Shown here: one piece after another, positions 50,720-59,882 of the stretch
Position numbering within the stretch: position 1 is the first letter of the stretch
Layout of the letters: each line of letters begins with the position of its first letter
NCBI RefSeq assembly: GCF_000720185.1
Contig: NZ_JOIY01000027.1
Location: 166,039-230,038, forward strand
Direction: 5' to 3'
DNA length: 64,000 nt
Origin: Streptomyces sp. NRRL S-340
Lineage (GTDB): Bacteria; Actinomycetota; Actinomycetes; Streptomycetales; Streptomycetaceae
Program-made: the position numbers and the translations under genes
Notes under the pieces: generated by a model
The model's input: only the letters and a program-made list of their open reading frames with translations
What the model was told of the DNA's origin: nothing
The model's database searches: none

Positions 50720-51328
50720 TCACTCCAGGTGGCACAGGTCCGCCTCCGTGTCGATGTCGTACGCCTGTGCGACGTCCGCGCACTCGACCAGGGTGATCAC
50801 CCCGGCGTGCTCCTTCAGGTAGCCGCGTGCCCCCCGGTCCCCGCCCGCACTCGCCGCGACGCCCGCCCAGTGCGCCGCACCGAACAGGACCGGGTGCCCG
50901 CGCACCCCGTCGTAGGCCGCCGAGACCAGCGACGTCTCGTCCCGGAACGCCGCCCGCACCCGGCCGGCCGCCTCCGCGCCGATGCCGGGCTGGTCGACCA
51001 GCGAGACCAGCACCGCCCGCGCCCCCGAACCCGCGAGCGAGTCCAGCCCGGCCCGCAGCGACGAGCCCATCCCCTGCTCCCACCCGGGGTTCTCCACGAG
51101 CACGCAGCCCTCCAGCCGTGCCCGCTCCCGTACGTCCCGCGCCCGCGCGCCCAGGACGACGTGCACGCGCGTGCACCCCGCCGCCCGGAGCACCCCGACC
51201 GCGTGTTCGACCAGCGGCCGGCCCCGGTGGGTGAGCAGTGCCTTGGGCCGGCCGCCGAGCCGCCGTCCGCCGCCGGCGGCCAGGACCAGGCCGGCGACCT
51301 CGTCGTCCATGTCGTCCACAGGTGTCAT
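50720..51328 (-). CDS. MobA-like nucleotidyltransferase
   Basis: 202 residues; ATG at 51328 with AGGA nearby, though the in-frame ATG 18 bp on is also possible. NTP-transferase fold: 'GLVLAAGGGRRLGGRPKALL' near the N terminus, 'VLVSLVDQPGIG' with a metal Asp, and 'GHPVLFGAAHW'. The group is close to MocA, the molybdenum cofactor cytidylyltransferase that serves xanthine dehydrogenase. That would fit a purine-degrading neighbourhood, but no XDH is in the window. Confidence 0.82.
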   Translation of the reverse strand: MTPVDDMDDEVAGLVLAAGGGRRLGGRPKALLTHRGRPLVEHAVGVLRAAGCTRVHVVLGARARDVRERARLEGCVLVENPGWEQGMGSSLRAGLDSLAGSGARAVLVSLVDQPGIGAEAAGRVRAAFRDETSLVSAAYDGVRGHPVLFGAAHWAGVAASAGGDRGARGYLKEHAGVITLVECADVAQAYDIDTEADLCHLE

Positions 51329-51472
51329 GTGTCCTGCATACCTGACGGCCCGTCGCCCGTGCCCGGCGCGCGGGGCTGAATTTCGGTCCGCACGGTGGCG
51401 CGCCCCGCCCCGGGTGGCGTTTACTGACCCGCGTCCGGGGACTGCGCACGACGACGTGCGAGGGGGAGGGCT

Positions 51473-51802
51473 GTGTTGCGGAGCTTGGGACAAAGAGCGG
51501 TGACCGGCAGCGGAGAGGATCCGAGGGTGGCGGAACTGCGCACCGCCGTGTCCCGGTTACGCCGCGAACTCGCCGCCCACCCCCGGGACTTCCCGGACCG
51601 TGCCATAGCCGAGGACGAACTCGCCTCGCTCGCCGCGATGGCCGCCCACGGCACCCCCGAGATTCCCCGGCTGCGCCGCTCCCTGCTGCTGATCGCCGGT
51701 TCCATAGGTTCGGTCAGCGCCCTGCGGGTCGGCCTCGGCGAGGTGCGCGCCGCGGTGGACATGTTCGGGCCGCCACCGCCTGCCCCGCCGCCCGTGCGCT
51801 GA
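51473..51802 (+). CDS. Small helical protein, DUF5955-like
   Basis: 109 residues from a GTG after GGGGGAGGG; a later in-frame GTG starting 'VTGSGEDPRV' would give about 100. The body is a pair of long helices ('RVAELRTAVSRLRRELAAH', 'RAIAEDELASLAAMAAHG') and 'LLLIAGSIGSVSALRVGLGE'. It resembles a Streptomyces-conserved family of unknown function. Divergent from the nucleotidyltransferase gene. Confidence 0.65.
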   Translation: MLRSLGQRAVTGSGEDPRVAELRTAVSRLRRELAAHPRDFPDRAIAEDELASLAAMAAHGTPEIPRLRRSLLLIAGSIGSVSALRVGLGEVRAAVDMFGPPPPAPPPVR

Positions 51803-51947
51803 GCCGGTGCGCGGTGCGCTGAGCCGGGGCGGTCCCGAGCCCGGCCCGGTTCTGGCGTGCCCGCCGGCCTCCGCTCGCCGGCCCGGCGGGTTCCGGGCCG
51901 CCGGCCCCGGCGGGTTCCGGTGGCGGCTCGCCGCCCGGTGCCGGGCG

Positions 51948-52586
51948 TCAGGGCCTGCGGCGCCGGATGAGCCCCTGCTCGGTGGCGGCCGCGACCGCAG
52001 CCGTACGCGACTCCACGCCCAGCTTCGCGTACACGTGCACCAGATGGGACTTCACCGTGGCCTGGCTCAGGAACAGACGCTTGCTGATCTCCAGGTTCGA
52101 CAGGCCGTCGCCCACCAGTTCGAGCACCTCCAGCTCGCGGCGGCTGAGCGCGGCGGCCGGCGCCCGCATCCGGTCCATCAGCCGGTGGGCGACCGCCGGG
52201 GCCAGCGCCGAACGGCCGGAGGCCGCGGTCCGCACCGCCGCGGCCAGCTCGTGCGGCGGCGCGTCCTTCAGCAGGTAGCCCGCCGCTCCGGCCTCCACGG
52301 CCGCGAGGATGTCCGCGTCGGTGTCGTACGTGGTCAGGACCAGGACGCGCGGCGCGCCGGACCGTGCGGTGATCGCCGCCGTCGCCTCCGCGCCGTGCGC
52401 GCCCCGCGGACCGAACTGGAGGTCCATCAGCACCACGTCGAACCCGCCCCCGGCGGCCAGCTCCACGGCGCGCTCGGCCGTGGACGCCTCCCCGGCGATC
52501 TCGAAGTCGGGTTCGGCGGACAGGACGGCCTTCAGACCCGCGCGCACCACGGGATGGTCGTCGGCCAGCAGCAGCCGGATCGTCAT
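51948..52586 (-). CDS. NarL-type response regulator
   Basis: 212 residues. The receiver domain begins 'IRLLLADDHPVVRAGLKAVL', the phosphorylated Asp is in 'DVVLMDLQFGP', and 'VLVLTTYDTDADILAAVEAG' follows. The LuxR helix-turn-helix is 'ALSRRELEVLELVGDGLSNL'. The ATG overlaps the stop of the kinase gene (ATGA), so kinase and regulator are coupled. Likely regulates the divergent ABC exporter. Confidence 0.92.
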   Translation of the reverse strand: MTIRLLLADDHPVVRAGLKAVLSAEPDFEIAGEASTAERAVELAAGGGFDVVLMDLQFGPRGAHGAEATAAITARSGAPRVLVLTTYDTDADILAAVEAGAAGYLLKDAPPHELAAAVRTAASGRSALAPAVAHRLMDRMRAPAAALSRRELEVLELVGDGLSNLEISKRLFLSQATVKSHLVHVYAKLGVESRTAAVAAATEQGLIRRRRP

Positions 52587-54040
52587 GCGCCGCCTCCCGC
52601 GCCACGGGCGGCCGGGTAGGGCAGGGTGACCGCCACCGCCGTGCCCTGCCCGGGCGCGGACTCCACCGCGAAGGTGCCGCCCAGCGCCTCGGCGCGCGAG
52701 CGCATCGCGGGCAGCCCGAAACCGCCGCCCGCCGCCGCACCGTCGCTCTCAGCGGTGCCGCAGTCCGCCGCCGTCCGCTGCGACGGTGCGGCGTCGCCCG
52801 CTGCCGCACCGTCGCCTTCAGCCGCACCGCCGTCCGCCTGCGTATCGTGGGCCGCCGACCTGCCGCCCGTCGCGGGGTACGCCCCGCCGCCCGCCGCCGC
52901 ACCGCCGTCCCTCGCGGGGCTCGCCCCGCCCGCCGCTCCCGCGGTCCCCCTCGCCCCCGCCGCGCCGGTCGTCCTCACTCCGCCGGCCGTCCGCACCGCC
53001 CCCGCCTCCGCGCCGGCCGCCGCGACCGCGTCCGGGGTGAAGCCCACCCCGTCGTCGACCACGTCCAGGGCCACCGCCGTGTCCATGAAGCTGAGGGTGA
53101 CCTCCGCGCGGGCGGCGCGGGCGTGCCGCAGGGTGTTGCCGAGCGCCGACTGCGCGATCCGCAGCAGCGCCACCTCGTACGGCGTCGGCAGCCCGGTCGG
53201 GGTACCGCTGACCGAGAAGCGGACCGCCGGCGGGCCCGCCGCGCGCGAGCAGAGCCGCTCCAGCGCGCCGGTCAGCGAGCCGTGCTCCAGGTCCGGCGGT
53301 GTCAGGGCGCGCACGAAACGGCGGGCCTCGGCGAGGTTGTCCTGCGCGGTGGCGCGGGCCTGCTCGATGTGGGCCGCGGCCGGCGAGTCGCCGGGGATCC
53401 CGCGCTGGGCCGCGCGCAGCAGCAGCTGGATGCTGGACAGGCCCTGGGCGAGCGTGTCGTGGATCTCCCGGGCCAGCCGCTCCCGCTCCGCGAGCGTGCC
53501 GGCCGCGCGCTCCGCGCCGGCCAGCTCGGCCCGGGTGGCCACCAGCTCCTCGATCAGCTCACGGCGCCGTTCGCTCTCCCGGTACAGGGCCTCGTAGCCG
53601 AGGACCGTGGCCACGGCGACCGCCGCGCCGAGCAGCGGCCCGATGAACACGCCCGGGCTGAGGTGTTCCCCGTGCCCGGTGAATCCGGCGATCGCCGCCG
53701 CCGCGGTCGCCGCTACGGCGGGCAGTCCCCAGCGGGCCGGGAGCAGGTGCAGATGCAGGAAGTACAGCGGGAACGCCGCCCAGACGGCCTGCGGGGAGAA
53801 GGCGAGGAGCACCAGCCAGGCCGCGCTCAGGACCGCCAGCCACACCGCCGAACGGCGCCGGGAGCGGCGCACCGCCGGGCTCAGCGCGCCGAGGGCGAAC
53901 ACCGCGCCCGTGCCGAGCGCCGCCGCCACCGTCGCGGGACCGTCGGCGCGGAGGGCGGCGAGCGCGAGGAGTCCGGCGAACAGCGCGTACAGGCACAGGC
54001 GCAGGGTGACGACGACGGGGGAGTGCGGGCGGACGTCCAT
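52583..54040 (-). CDS. Sensor histidine kinase with repetitive insertion in the ATP lid
   Basis: 485 residues; ATG about 9 bp after TACGCT, so near-leaderless. Four to six membrane segments make up the sensor. The phospho-acceptor is 'LAREIHDTLAQGLSSIQLLL', and the N box is 'ALGNTLRHARAARAEVT'. Between 'VVDDGVGFTPD' and 'GGGFGLPAMRSRAEALGG' lies about 95 residues of low-complexity Ala/Gly/Thr/Asp sequence, in the place where kinases have a short lid. NarL-family partner immediately downstream. Confidence 0.88.
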   Translation of the reverse strand: MDVRPHSPVVVTLRLCLYALFAGLLALAALRADGPATVAAALGTGAVFALGALSPAVRRSRRRSAVWLAVLSAAWLVLLAFSPQAVWAAFPLYFLHLHLLPARWGLPAVAATAAAAIAGFTGHGEHLSPGVFIGPLLGAAVAVATVLGYEALYRESERRRELIEELVATRAELAGAERAAGTLAERERLAREIHDTLAQGLSSIQLLLRAAQRGIPGDSPAAAHIEQARATAQDNLAEARRFVRALTPPDLEHGSLTGALERLCSRAAGPPAVRFSVSGTPTGLPTPYEVALLRIAQSALGNTLRHARAARAEVTLSFMDTAVALDVVDDGVGFTPDAVAAAGAEAGAVRTAGGVRTTGAAGARGTAGAAGGASPARDGGAAAGGGAYPATGGRSAAHDTQADGGAAEGDGAAAGDAAPSQRTAADCGTAESDGAAAGGGFGLPAMRSRAEALGGTFAVESAPGQGTAVAVTLPYPAARGAGGGA

Positions 54041-54174
54041 GACGGACCCAGCGTAAGCGGGCGGTGCGCGGGACCGGTCAACCGAAAGGTTGAAAGGCGG
54101 CCGCACCTTTCGGTCCGGCAGGAGCGTGCCCCGGTGCGATGCGCGGCGGGGGTGCGCCGCCGAGGCTGGGGGAC

Positions 54175-55212
54175 ATGTTCGTCGCATGGAGAGACCTCCG
54201 GTTCGCCAAGGGGCGGTTCGCCCTGATGGGAGCCGTGGTCGTACTGATCACCCTGCTCGTGGGGCTGTTGTCCGGGCTGACCGCCGGGCTCGCCGAGGAG
54301 AACACCTCGGCGGTGAGGGGCCTGCCCGCCGACCACCTCGCCTTCGCCGCGCCGCCGGACGGGCAGGCGGTGTCGTTCACCGGCTCGTCGCTGCCGCCGG
54401 CCGCCGCCGCCCGGTGGGCGCAGCGGGTGCCGTACGCCGAACCGGTGGCGATCCGCACGGTGGACGCCACCGCCGGCGGCCGCAGGGCGGCCCTGTCGGT
54501 GTTCGCCGTGCGGCCCGGCTCCGGCCTCGCGCCGCACGAGGTCGCCCCCGGACAGGCGGTGCTCTCCGAGAAGGCGGCCTCGGACCTGGGCGTCGCGGGC
54601 GGGGACCGGGTGCGGCTCGGGGCGTCCTCGTGGACGGTGGCGGCCGTGACGGGCGGCGCGTCCTACAGCCACACGCCCGTGGTGTGGACGGCGTGGGACG
54701 GGGGCCGGGCGACGGTGATCGCGCTGCGCACGCACGGCGCCGACGTCACCGCCGGGGACGAGGCCGCCGGCACCAGGACCCTCACCAAGGGGGAGGCGGT
54801 GACGGCGATCGGCTCCTACCGGGCCGAGAACGGCTCGCTGCAACTGATGCGCGGGTTCCTGTTCGTCATCTCCGCGCTGGTCGTCGGGGCCTTCTTCACG
54901 GTCTGGACGATCCAGCGGGCGCCCGACATCGCCGTGCTCAAGGCCCTGGGGGCCGCCACCGGGTACCTGCTGCGCGACGCGCTCGGGCAGGCCGTGGTCT
55001 TGCTGGCCGCCGGCACGCTCGGGGGCACCGCCCTGGCGGGCCTGGCCGGTGCCCTCGTGCGGGGCGGCGGCACGGTGCCCTTCGTGCTCGACCCGGCCAC
55101 CGTCCTGGTGCCCGCCGCGGTGATGACCGTCCTCGGCGTGCTGGGCGCCGCCCTGTCCGTGCGGCGGATCACCGCCGTCGACCCGCTGACCGCGCTGGGA
55201 GGCGTGCGATGA
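54175..55212 (+). CDS. FtsX-type ABC transporter permease
   Basis: 345 residues; ATG with GGGGGAC upstream. First membrane segment at about residues 17-39, then a MacB-like extracytoplasmic domain, then three segments near the C terminus ('FLFVISALVVGAFFTVWTIQ', 'AVVLLAAGTLGGTALAGLAG', 'VLVPAAVMTVLGVLGAALSV'). 'RAPDIAVLKALGAATGYLLR' is the FtsX coupling motif. Coupled by 4 bp overlap (ATGA) to the ATPase gene and divergent from the two-component system. Confidence 0.88.
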   Translation: MFVAWRDLRFAKGRFALMGAVVVLITLLVGLLSGLTAGLAEENTSAVRGLPADHLAFAAPPDGQAVSFTGSSLPPAAAARWAQRVPYAEPVAIRTVDATAGGRRAALSVFAVRPGSGLAPHEVAPGQAVLSEKAASDLGVAGGDRVRLGASSWTVAAVTGGASYSHTPVVWTAWDGGRATVIALRTHGADVTAGDEAAGTRTLTKGEAVTAIGSYRAENGSLQLMRGFLFVISALVVGAFFTVWTIQRAPDIAVLKALGAATGYLLRDALGQAVVLLAAGTLGGTALAGLAGALVRGGGTVPFVLDPATVLVPAAVMTVLGVLGAALSVRRITAVDPLTALGGVR

Positions 55213-55934
55213 GCCTGCTGCTGGACGACGTCACCCTGACCTACCCCGACGGGGACGGCAGGCTGACCGCGCTGGACCGGGTGTCCCTGGAGGTCCCCGC
55301 GGGCACCGTCACGGCGGTGGTGGGGCCCTCCGGCTCGGGCAAGTCGAGCCTGCTGGCGGTCGCGGCCACACTGATCACCCCGGACAGCGGGCGGGTGCGG
55401 GTGGCCGGGACGCCGACCGGGCGGCTGACCGCCGCGGAGCGGGCCGCGCTGCGCCGGCGGGACATCGGGATCGTCTTCCAGCAGCCGAACCTGCTGCCCT
55501 CGCTGACGGCGGGGGAGCAGCTGGAGGTGATGGCCCGCCTCGACGGCCGCCGCGCGGCGGGCCGCGCGCGGGAGCTGCTGGCCGCCGTCGGTCTCGCCGG
55601 CCAGGCGCACCGCCGTCCGCACCAGCTCTCCGGCGGCCAGCGGCAGCGGGTGAACATCGCCCGGGCGCTGATGAACGAGCCGTCGGTGCTGCTGGTGGAC
55701 GAGCCCACCAGCGCCCTGGACCACGAGCGCGGCGCGGCCGTCCTCACCCTCCTGACCCGCCTCACCCGCGACCGGGGCACCGCAACGGTCCTGGTCACCC
55801 ACGACCGGACCCATCTCGCGACGGTGGACTCGGTGGCGGAGATGCGGGACGGACGGCTCGGTGCACCCCCGGGACCGTCAGGCCCACCGCCCGGCGCCCC
55901 GGCGGACGCACGGCTCACCGCGCCGGGGGACTGA
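55209..55934 (+). CDS. ABC transporter ATPase (LolD/MacB type)
   Basis: 241 residues. Walker A 'VVGPSGSGKSSLLAVAATL', Q loop 'IGIVFQQPNLLPSLTAGEQL', signature 'LSGGQRQRVNIARAL', Walker B 'VLLVDEPTSALD' and H loop 'VLVTHDRTH' are all present. Works with the overlapping permease as an exporter or membrane-stress machine likely controlled by the adjacent two-component system. Confidence 0.93.
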   Translation: MSLLLDDVTLTYPDGDGRLTALDRVSLEVPAGTVTAVVGPSGSGKSSLLAVAATLITPDSGRVRVAGTPTGRLTAAERAALRRRDIGIVFQQPNLLPSLTAGEQLEVMARLDGRRAAGRARELLAAVGLAGQAHRRPHQLSGGQRQRVNIARALMNEPSVLLVDEPTSALDHERGAAVLTLLTRLTRDRGTATVLVTHDRTHLATVDSVAEMRDGRLGAPPGPSGPPPGAPADARLTAPGD

Positions 55935-55938
55935 CGAC

Positions 55939-55970
55939 ACGGGGGCCGGCGCCGCCCGGCCGGTCCCCGT
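55939..55970. terminator. Bidirectional hairpin between ABC and allR genes
   Basis: ACGGGGGCCGGC (55939-55950) and GCCGGTCCCCGT (55959-55970) pair with one mismatch across an 8-nt loop between convergent genes. Confidence 0.6.
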
Positions 55971-55974
55971 CCGC

Positions 55975-56775
55975 TCAGGCCGGCGCCCCCGCGCTGCTCA
56001 GCGCCTGGGACAGCTCCGCCGCCACCTGCTGCAGGACCGGGACGATGCGCTCGGTCGCGGACTCGGTGACCCGCCCGGCCGGCCCGGAGATGGAGATCGC
56101 GGCGGCGGTGGGGGAGTCGGGCACGGTGACCGCGAGGCAGCGGACCCCTATCTCCTGCTCGTTGTCGTCCATGGCGTACCCGAGCTTGCGCACGTCCTCC
56201 AGGGCCGCGAGGAATCCCTCCGGGGTCGTGATCGTCTTCTCGGTGGCCGCGGGCATGCCGGTCCGGGCGAGCAGGGCGCGCACCTCGTGGTCCGGGGTGT
56301 GGGCCAGCAGCGCCTTGCCCACACCCGTGGAGTGCGGCAGCACCCGCCGGCCGACCTCGGTGAACATCCGCATCGAGTGCCGGGAGGGCACCTGCGCCAC
56401 GTACACGATCTCGTCGCCGTCGAGCAGCGCCATGTTCGCCGTCTCGCCGGTCTCGTCGACCAGCCGGGCCAGGTAGGGGCGGGCCCAGGTGCCCAGCAGG
56501 CGGGAGGCGGACTCGCCCAGACGGATCAGCCGGGGGCCGAGCGCGTACCGCCGGTTGGGCTGCTGGCGGACGTAACCGCAGGCCACGAGCGTGCGCATCA
56601 GGCGGTGGATGGTCGGCAGGGGCAGTCCGCTGGCGGCGGACAGCTCGCTCAGGCCCACCTCGCCGCCCGCGTCCGCCATCCGTTCGAGCAGGTCGAAGGC
56701 GCGCTCGAGGGACTGGACGCCACCGCTGGCGGAGGACTTGGCGGAGTCGGTGGTGCTGGCGCTGGACGTCGGCAC
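55975..56775 (-). CDS. allR: IclR-family repressor of the allantoin pathway
   Basis: 266 residues; GTG with GAAAGGAA upstream. Residues 18-85 are the IclR winged helix ('QSLERAFDLLERMADAGGEV', 'AASGLPLPTIHRLMRTLVAC'). Residues 95-260 are the effector domain ('ETANMALLDGDEIVYVAQVP', 'LPHSTGVGKALLAHTPDHEV', 'SISGPAGRVT'). It sits next to allB-alc in the order known for Streptomyces AllR, which represses allantoin use and is released by a pathway intermediate such as allantoate. Five tandem operators in the window are its likely targets. Confidence 0.9.
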   Translation of the reverse strand: MPTSSASTTDSAKSSASGGVQSLERAFDLLERMADAGGEVGLSELSAASGLPLPTIHRLMRTLVACGYVRQQPNRRYALGPRLIRLGESASRLLGTWARPYLARLVDETGETANMALLDGDEIVYVAQVPSRHSMRMFTEVGRRVLPHSTGVGKALLAHTPDHEVRALLARTGMPAATEKTITTPEGFLAALEDVRKLGYAMDDNEQEIGVRCLAVTVPDSPTAAAISISGPAGRVTESATERIVPVLQQVAAELSQALSSAGAPA

Positions 56776-56828
56776 GGCGCGTTCCTTTCGGGGCGGGCGG
56801 GAAGGGCCAAAGCCTACCGGGGGGACGG

Positions 56829-56857
56829 TTGACTCCCTGCCTGTACGGAACTACGTT
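56829..56857 (+). promoter_or_regulatory. allB promoter TTGACT-N17-TACGTT
   Basis: -35 at 56829-56834, -10 at 56852-56857, 17-bp spacer. The operator begins inside the -10. The leader to allB would be about 205 nt. Confidence 0.65.
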
Positions 56858-56891
56858 CTGTCTGTCGGAATTCTAATTCCGCTTTGTGGAA
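56856..56891. promoter_or_regulatory. Tandem AllR-type operator, allR/allB
   Basis: TTCTGTCTGTCGGAA (56856-56870) and TTCCGCTTTGTGGAA (56877-56891), 21 bp apart. The second matches the catalase element at 14 of 15 bases. Confidence 0.8.
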
Positions 56892-56967
56892 ACGTCCAGA
56901 GTGTGTACGCCGACCAGCTGTCCAGCAGTGTGCCCCTTGACGGGGTGAGGGTGGGAGTGAAGACTCC

Positions 56968-56984
56968 TTCAACAGAACGTTGAA
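56968..56984. promoter_or_regulatory. TTCAAC-N5-GTTGAA palindrome, allB
   Basis: TTCAACAGAACGTTGAA is a perfect inverted repeat (6-bp arms) about 85 bp before the allB start codon and matches the motif at the catalase and urate promoters. Confidence 0.7.
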
Positions 56985-57068
56985 GTCCGTTACATGGGTG
57001 TAAATGGGTCTAAGTCCCTGCACATCTCGTGTCCTGGAAGCACGACGGCGACGAAGAGAGGGGTCCCG

Positions 57069-58406
57069 GTGTCCGAGGCTGAACTGGTGCTGCGCTCGAC
57101 ACGAGTCATCACGCCCGAGGGGACGCGCGCCGCGTCCGTCGCGGTCGCCGACGGCACGATCACGGCCGTACTGCCCCACGACGCGCCGGTGCCGGCCGGT
57201 GCCCGCCTGGAGGACCTCGGCGACGACGTCCTGCTGCCCGGCCTGGTCGACACCCACGTCCACGTGAACGACCCGGGCCGCACCGAGTGGGAGGGCTTCT
57301 GGACCGCCACGCGCGCCGCGGCGGCCGGCGGCATCACCACCCTGATCGACATGCCGCTCAACTCCCTGCCGCCCACCACCACCGTGGACAACCTGCGCGT
57401 CAAGCAGGACGTTGCCCGCGACAAGGCGCACATCGACGTCGGCTTCTGGGGCGGCGCCCTGCCCGGCAACGTCAAGGACCTGCGCCCGCTGCACGACGCC
57501 GGTGTCTTCGGCTTCAAGGCGTTCCTGTCGCCGTCGGGCGTGGAGGAGTTCCCGCACCTCGACCAGGACCAGCTGGCCACCTCGCTGGCGGAGATATCCG
57601 GCTTCGACGGCCTGCTGATCGTGCACGCCGAGGACCCGCACCACCTCGACGCCGCCCCGCAGCACGGCGGCCCCAGGTACACCGACTTCCTCGCCTCCCG
57701 GCCGCGCGACGCCGAGGACACGGCCATCGCCGCACTCATCGCCCAGGCCAAGCGGCTGAACGCGCGCGTGCACGTGCTGCACCTGTCCTCCAGCGACGCG
57801 CTGCCCCTGATCGCCGAGGCGCGGGCCGAGGGCGTGCGGATCACCGTCGAGACCTGCCCGCACTACCTGACCCTGACCGCCGAGGAGGTCCCGGACGGCG
57901 CCAGCGAGTTCAAGTGCTGCCCGCCCATCCGTGAGGCCGCCAACCAGGACCTGCTGTGGCAGGCGCTGGCCGACGGCACCATCGACTGCGTGGTCACCGA
58001 CCACTCGCCCTCCACCGCAGACCTGAAGACGGACGACTTCGCCACCGCCTGGGGCGGCATCTCCTCCCTCCAGCTGAGCCTCGCCGCCGTCTGGACCGAG
58101 GCGCGCAAGCGCGGGCACGGCCTGGAGGACGTCGTACGCTGGATGTCCGCGCGCACCGCCGCCCTCGCCGGCCTGGACCGCAAGGGCGCCATCGAGGCCG
58201 GCCGCGACGCCGACTTCGCCGTCCTGGCCCCCGACGAGACCTTCACCGTCGACCCGGCCCGCCTCCAGCACCGCAACCGCGTCACCGCGTACGCGGGCCG
58301 GACGCTGCGGGGCGTGGTGAAGTCCACCTGGCTGCGCGGCGAGCGCATCGTGTCCGGCGGCGAGTTCACCGCCCCCCGGGGCCGGCTGCTGAACCGGTCC
58401 CACTGA
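57069..58406 (+). CDS. allB: Allantoinase
   Basis: 445 residues; GTG with GAGAGGGG upstream. Hydrolyses allantoin to allantoate. Amidohydrolase features: metal ligands His63 and His65 in '[17 protein letters not shown]', the carboxylated Lys150 in '[14 protein letters not shown]', His186 in '[11 protein letters not shown]', His in '[14 protein letters not shown]' and Asp in '[13 protein letters not shown]'. '[20 protein letters not shown]' is diagnostic of allantoinases. Co-transcribed with alc, 115 bp downstream. Confidence 0.95.
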   Translation: MSEAELVLRSTRVITPEGTRAASVAVADGTITAVLPHDAPVPAGARLEDLGDDVLLPGLVDTHVHVNDPGRTEWEGFWTATRAAAAGGITTLIDMPLNSLPPTTTVDNLRVKQDVARDKAHIDVGFWGGALPGNVKDLRPLHDAGVFGFKAFLSPSGVEEFPHLDQDQLATSLAEISGFDGLLIVHAEDPHHLDAAPQHGGPRYTDFLASRPRDAEDTAIAALIAQAKRLNARVHVLHLSSSDALPLIAEARAEGVRITVETCPHYLTLTAEEVPDGASEFKCCPPIREAANQDLLWQALADGTIDCVVTDHSPSTADLKTDDFATAWGGISSLQLSLAAVWTEARKRGHGLEDVVRWMSARTAALAGLDRKGAIEAGRDADFAVLAPDETFTVDPARLQHRNRVTAYAGRTLRGVVKSTWLRGERIVSGGEFTAPRGRLLNRSH

Positions 58407-58521
58407 GCCACCACTCCCACGCGCGCGTGGGACCGCGTCAGGTACGGGACCCGTACCGCGGCGCGTGCGCACGCGCGCCCCACCCGCACCGGCCGACTCC
58501 CGAAAGGAAGAACTGATCACC

Positions 58522-59637
58522 GTGACGGCGACTCCCCGTTTCACCGGCGACGCGAACCCCTACGGAGGCGGTGACCCGTACGCGGACTACCGCACCGCCG
58601 ACTTCCCCTTCACCCAGCACGCCAACCTCGCCGACCGCCGACTGGGCGCCGGGGTCATCGCCGCCAACGACGAGTTCTTCGCCCAGCGCGAGAACCTGCT
58701 GGTCCCCGAGCGCGCCGAGTTCGACCCCGAGCACTTCGGCCACAAGGGCAAGGTCATGGACGGCTGGGAGACCCGCCGCCGCCGCGGCGTCGGCGCCGAG
58801 CACCCCTGGCCCACCGAGGACGACCACGACTGGGCGCTGATACGGCTCGGCGCGCCCGGCGTCGTACGCGGCCTCGTCATCGACACGGCGCACTTCCGCG
58901 GCAACTACCCGCAGGCGGTGTCGGTGGAAGGCGCCTGCGTACCGGGCTCGCCCTCCCCCGAGGAACTGCTCGCCGGCGACGTCAAGTGGACGACCCTCCT
59001 GCCGCGCACCCCGATCGGCGGCCACGCGGCCAACGGGTTCGAGGTCGGCGTCGAGCAGCGCTTCACGCACCTGCGCGTCAACCAGCACCCCGACGGCGGC
59101 ATCGCGCGGCTGCGCGTGTACGGCGAGGTCGTGCCCGACCCGGAGTGGCTGCGGACGCTCGGCACCTTCGACGTGGTCGCCCTGGAGAACGGCGGCCGGG
59201 TCGAGGACGCGTCCGACCTCTTCTACTCGCCGGCCACCAACACCATCCAGCCGGGCCGCTCCCGCAAGATGGACGACGGCTGGGAGACCCGCCGCCGGCG
59301 CGACCAGGGCAACGACTGGATCCGCTACGAGCTGGTCGCGCGCTCCGAGATCCGCGCCGTCGAGATCGACACCGCCTACCTCAAGGGCAACAGCGCCGGA
59401 TGGGCGTCCGTGTCGGTCAAGGACGGTGAGGACGGCGAGTGGCGCGAGGTCCTGCCGCGCACCCGCTGCCAGCCCGACACCAACCACCGCTTCGTGCTGC
59501 CCGTGCCCGCCGTCGGCACCCACGCGCGCGTGGACATCTTCCCGGACGGCGGCATCTCCCGGCTGCGCCTGTTCGGCTCCCTGACGGAGGACGGCGCGCG
59601 GCGCCTGGCCGCCCGCCACCAGGAACTGGGCGGCTGA
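58522..59637 (+). CDS. alc: Allantoicase
   Basis: 371 residues from a GTG with GAAAGGAAGAA upstream. Releases urea from allantoate, giving ureidoglycolate. Two homologous jelly-roll repeats are visible: 'KVMDGWETRRRRGVGAEHPW' and 'KMDDGWETRRRRDQGNDWI', 'VIDTAHFRGNYP' and 'EIDTAYLKGNSAGW', 'HPDGGIARLRVYGEV' and 'FPDGGISRLRLFG'. The repeat structure and DGWETRRR motifs define the family. Terminated by the hairpin at 59652. Confidence 0.96.
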   Translation: MTATPRFTGDANPYGGGDPYADYRTADFPFTQHANLADRRLGAGVIAANDEFFAQRENLLVPERAEFDPEHFGHKGKVMDGWETRRRRGVGAEHPWPTEDDHDWALIRLGAPGVVRGLVIDTAHFRGNYPQAVSVEGACVPGSPSPEELLAGDVKWTTLLPRTPIGGHAANGFEVGVEQRFTHLRVNQHPDGGIARLRVYGEVVPDPEWLRTLGTFDVVALENGGRVEDASDLFYSPATNTIQPGRSRKMDDGWETRRRRDQGNDWIRYELVARSEIRAVEIDTAYLKGNSAGWASVSVKDGEDGEWREVLPRTRCQPDTNHRFVLPVPAVGTHARVDIFPDGGISRLRLFGSLTEDGARRLAARHQELGG

Positions 59638-59651
59638 CCCGTCCCACGGCC

Positions 59652-59692
59652 CGCGGGGCGCGCCCGGCCCGACAGCACCGGCGCGCCCCGCG
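59652..59692 (+). terminator. Terminator after alc
   Basis: A perfect 13-bp stem (CGCGGGGCGCGCC 59652-59664, complement 59680-59692) with a 15-nt loop. The following 59700-59770 carries three GATCCGGCGT repeats without a gene. Confidence 0.8.
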
Positions 59693-59882
59693 ATCCCGCG
59701 TCCCCGATGATCCGGCGTCCGCGGTCCCCCGATCCGGCGTCCCATGGTGCCGTGATCCGGCGTGCCTGCAGCGATGCCCGCGGTTCGGCCTCCCGCGCTC
59801 CCGCGTCCCGTGGCCGCCGGACCTTCCGGACCGCAGCGTGCGGTGGCCTGCCCGCTTCCGCCGCGGGCAGACCGCGCGGACC

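Larger units (their letters stand above)
56776..57068. promoter_or_regulatory. allR/allB divergent control region
   Basis: 293 bp. It carries the rightward promoter TTGACT-N17-TACGTT, the tandem operator and the palindrome TTCAACAGAACGTTGAA, described separately. No other gene is seen. Confidence 0.75.

Noticed and set aside
59700..59770. GATCCGGCGT repeats after alc as an origin or CRISPR-like array
   Set aside because: Only three short copies at irregular spacing; probably simple GC-rich repetition.
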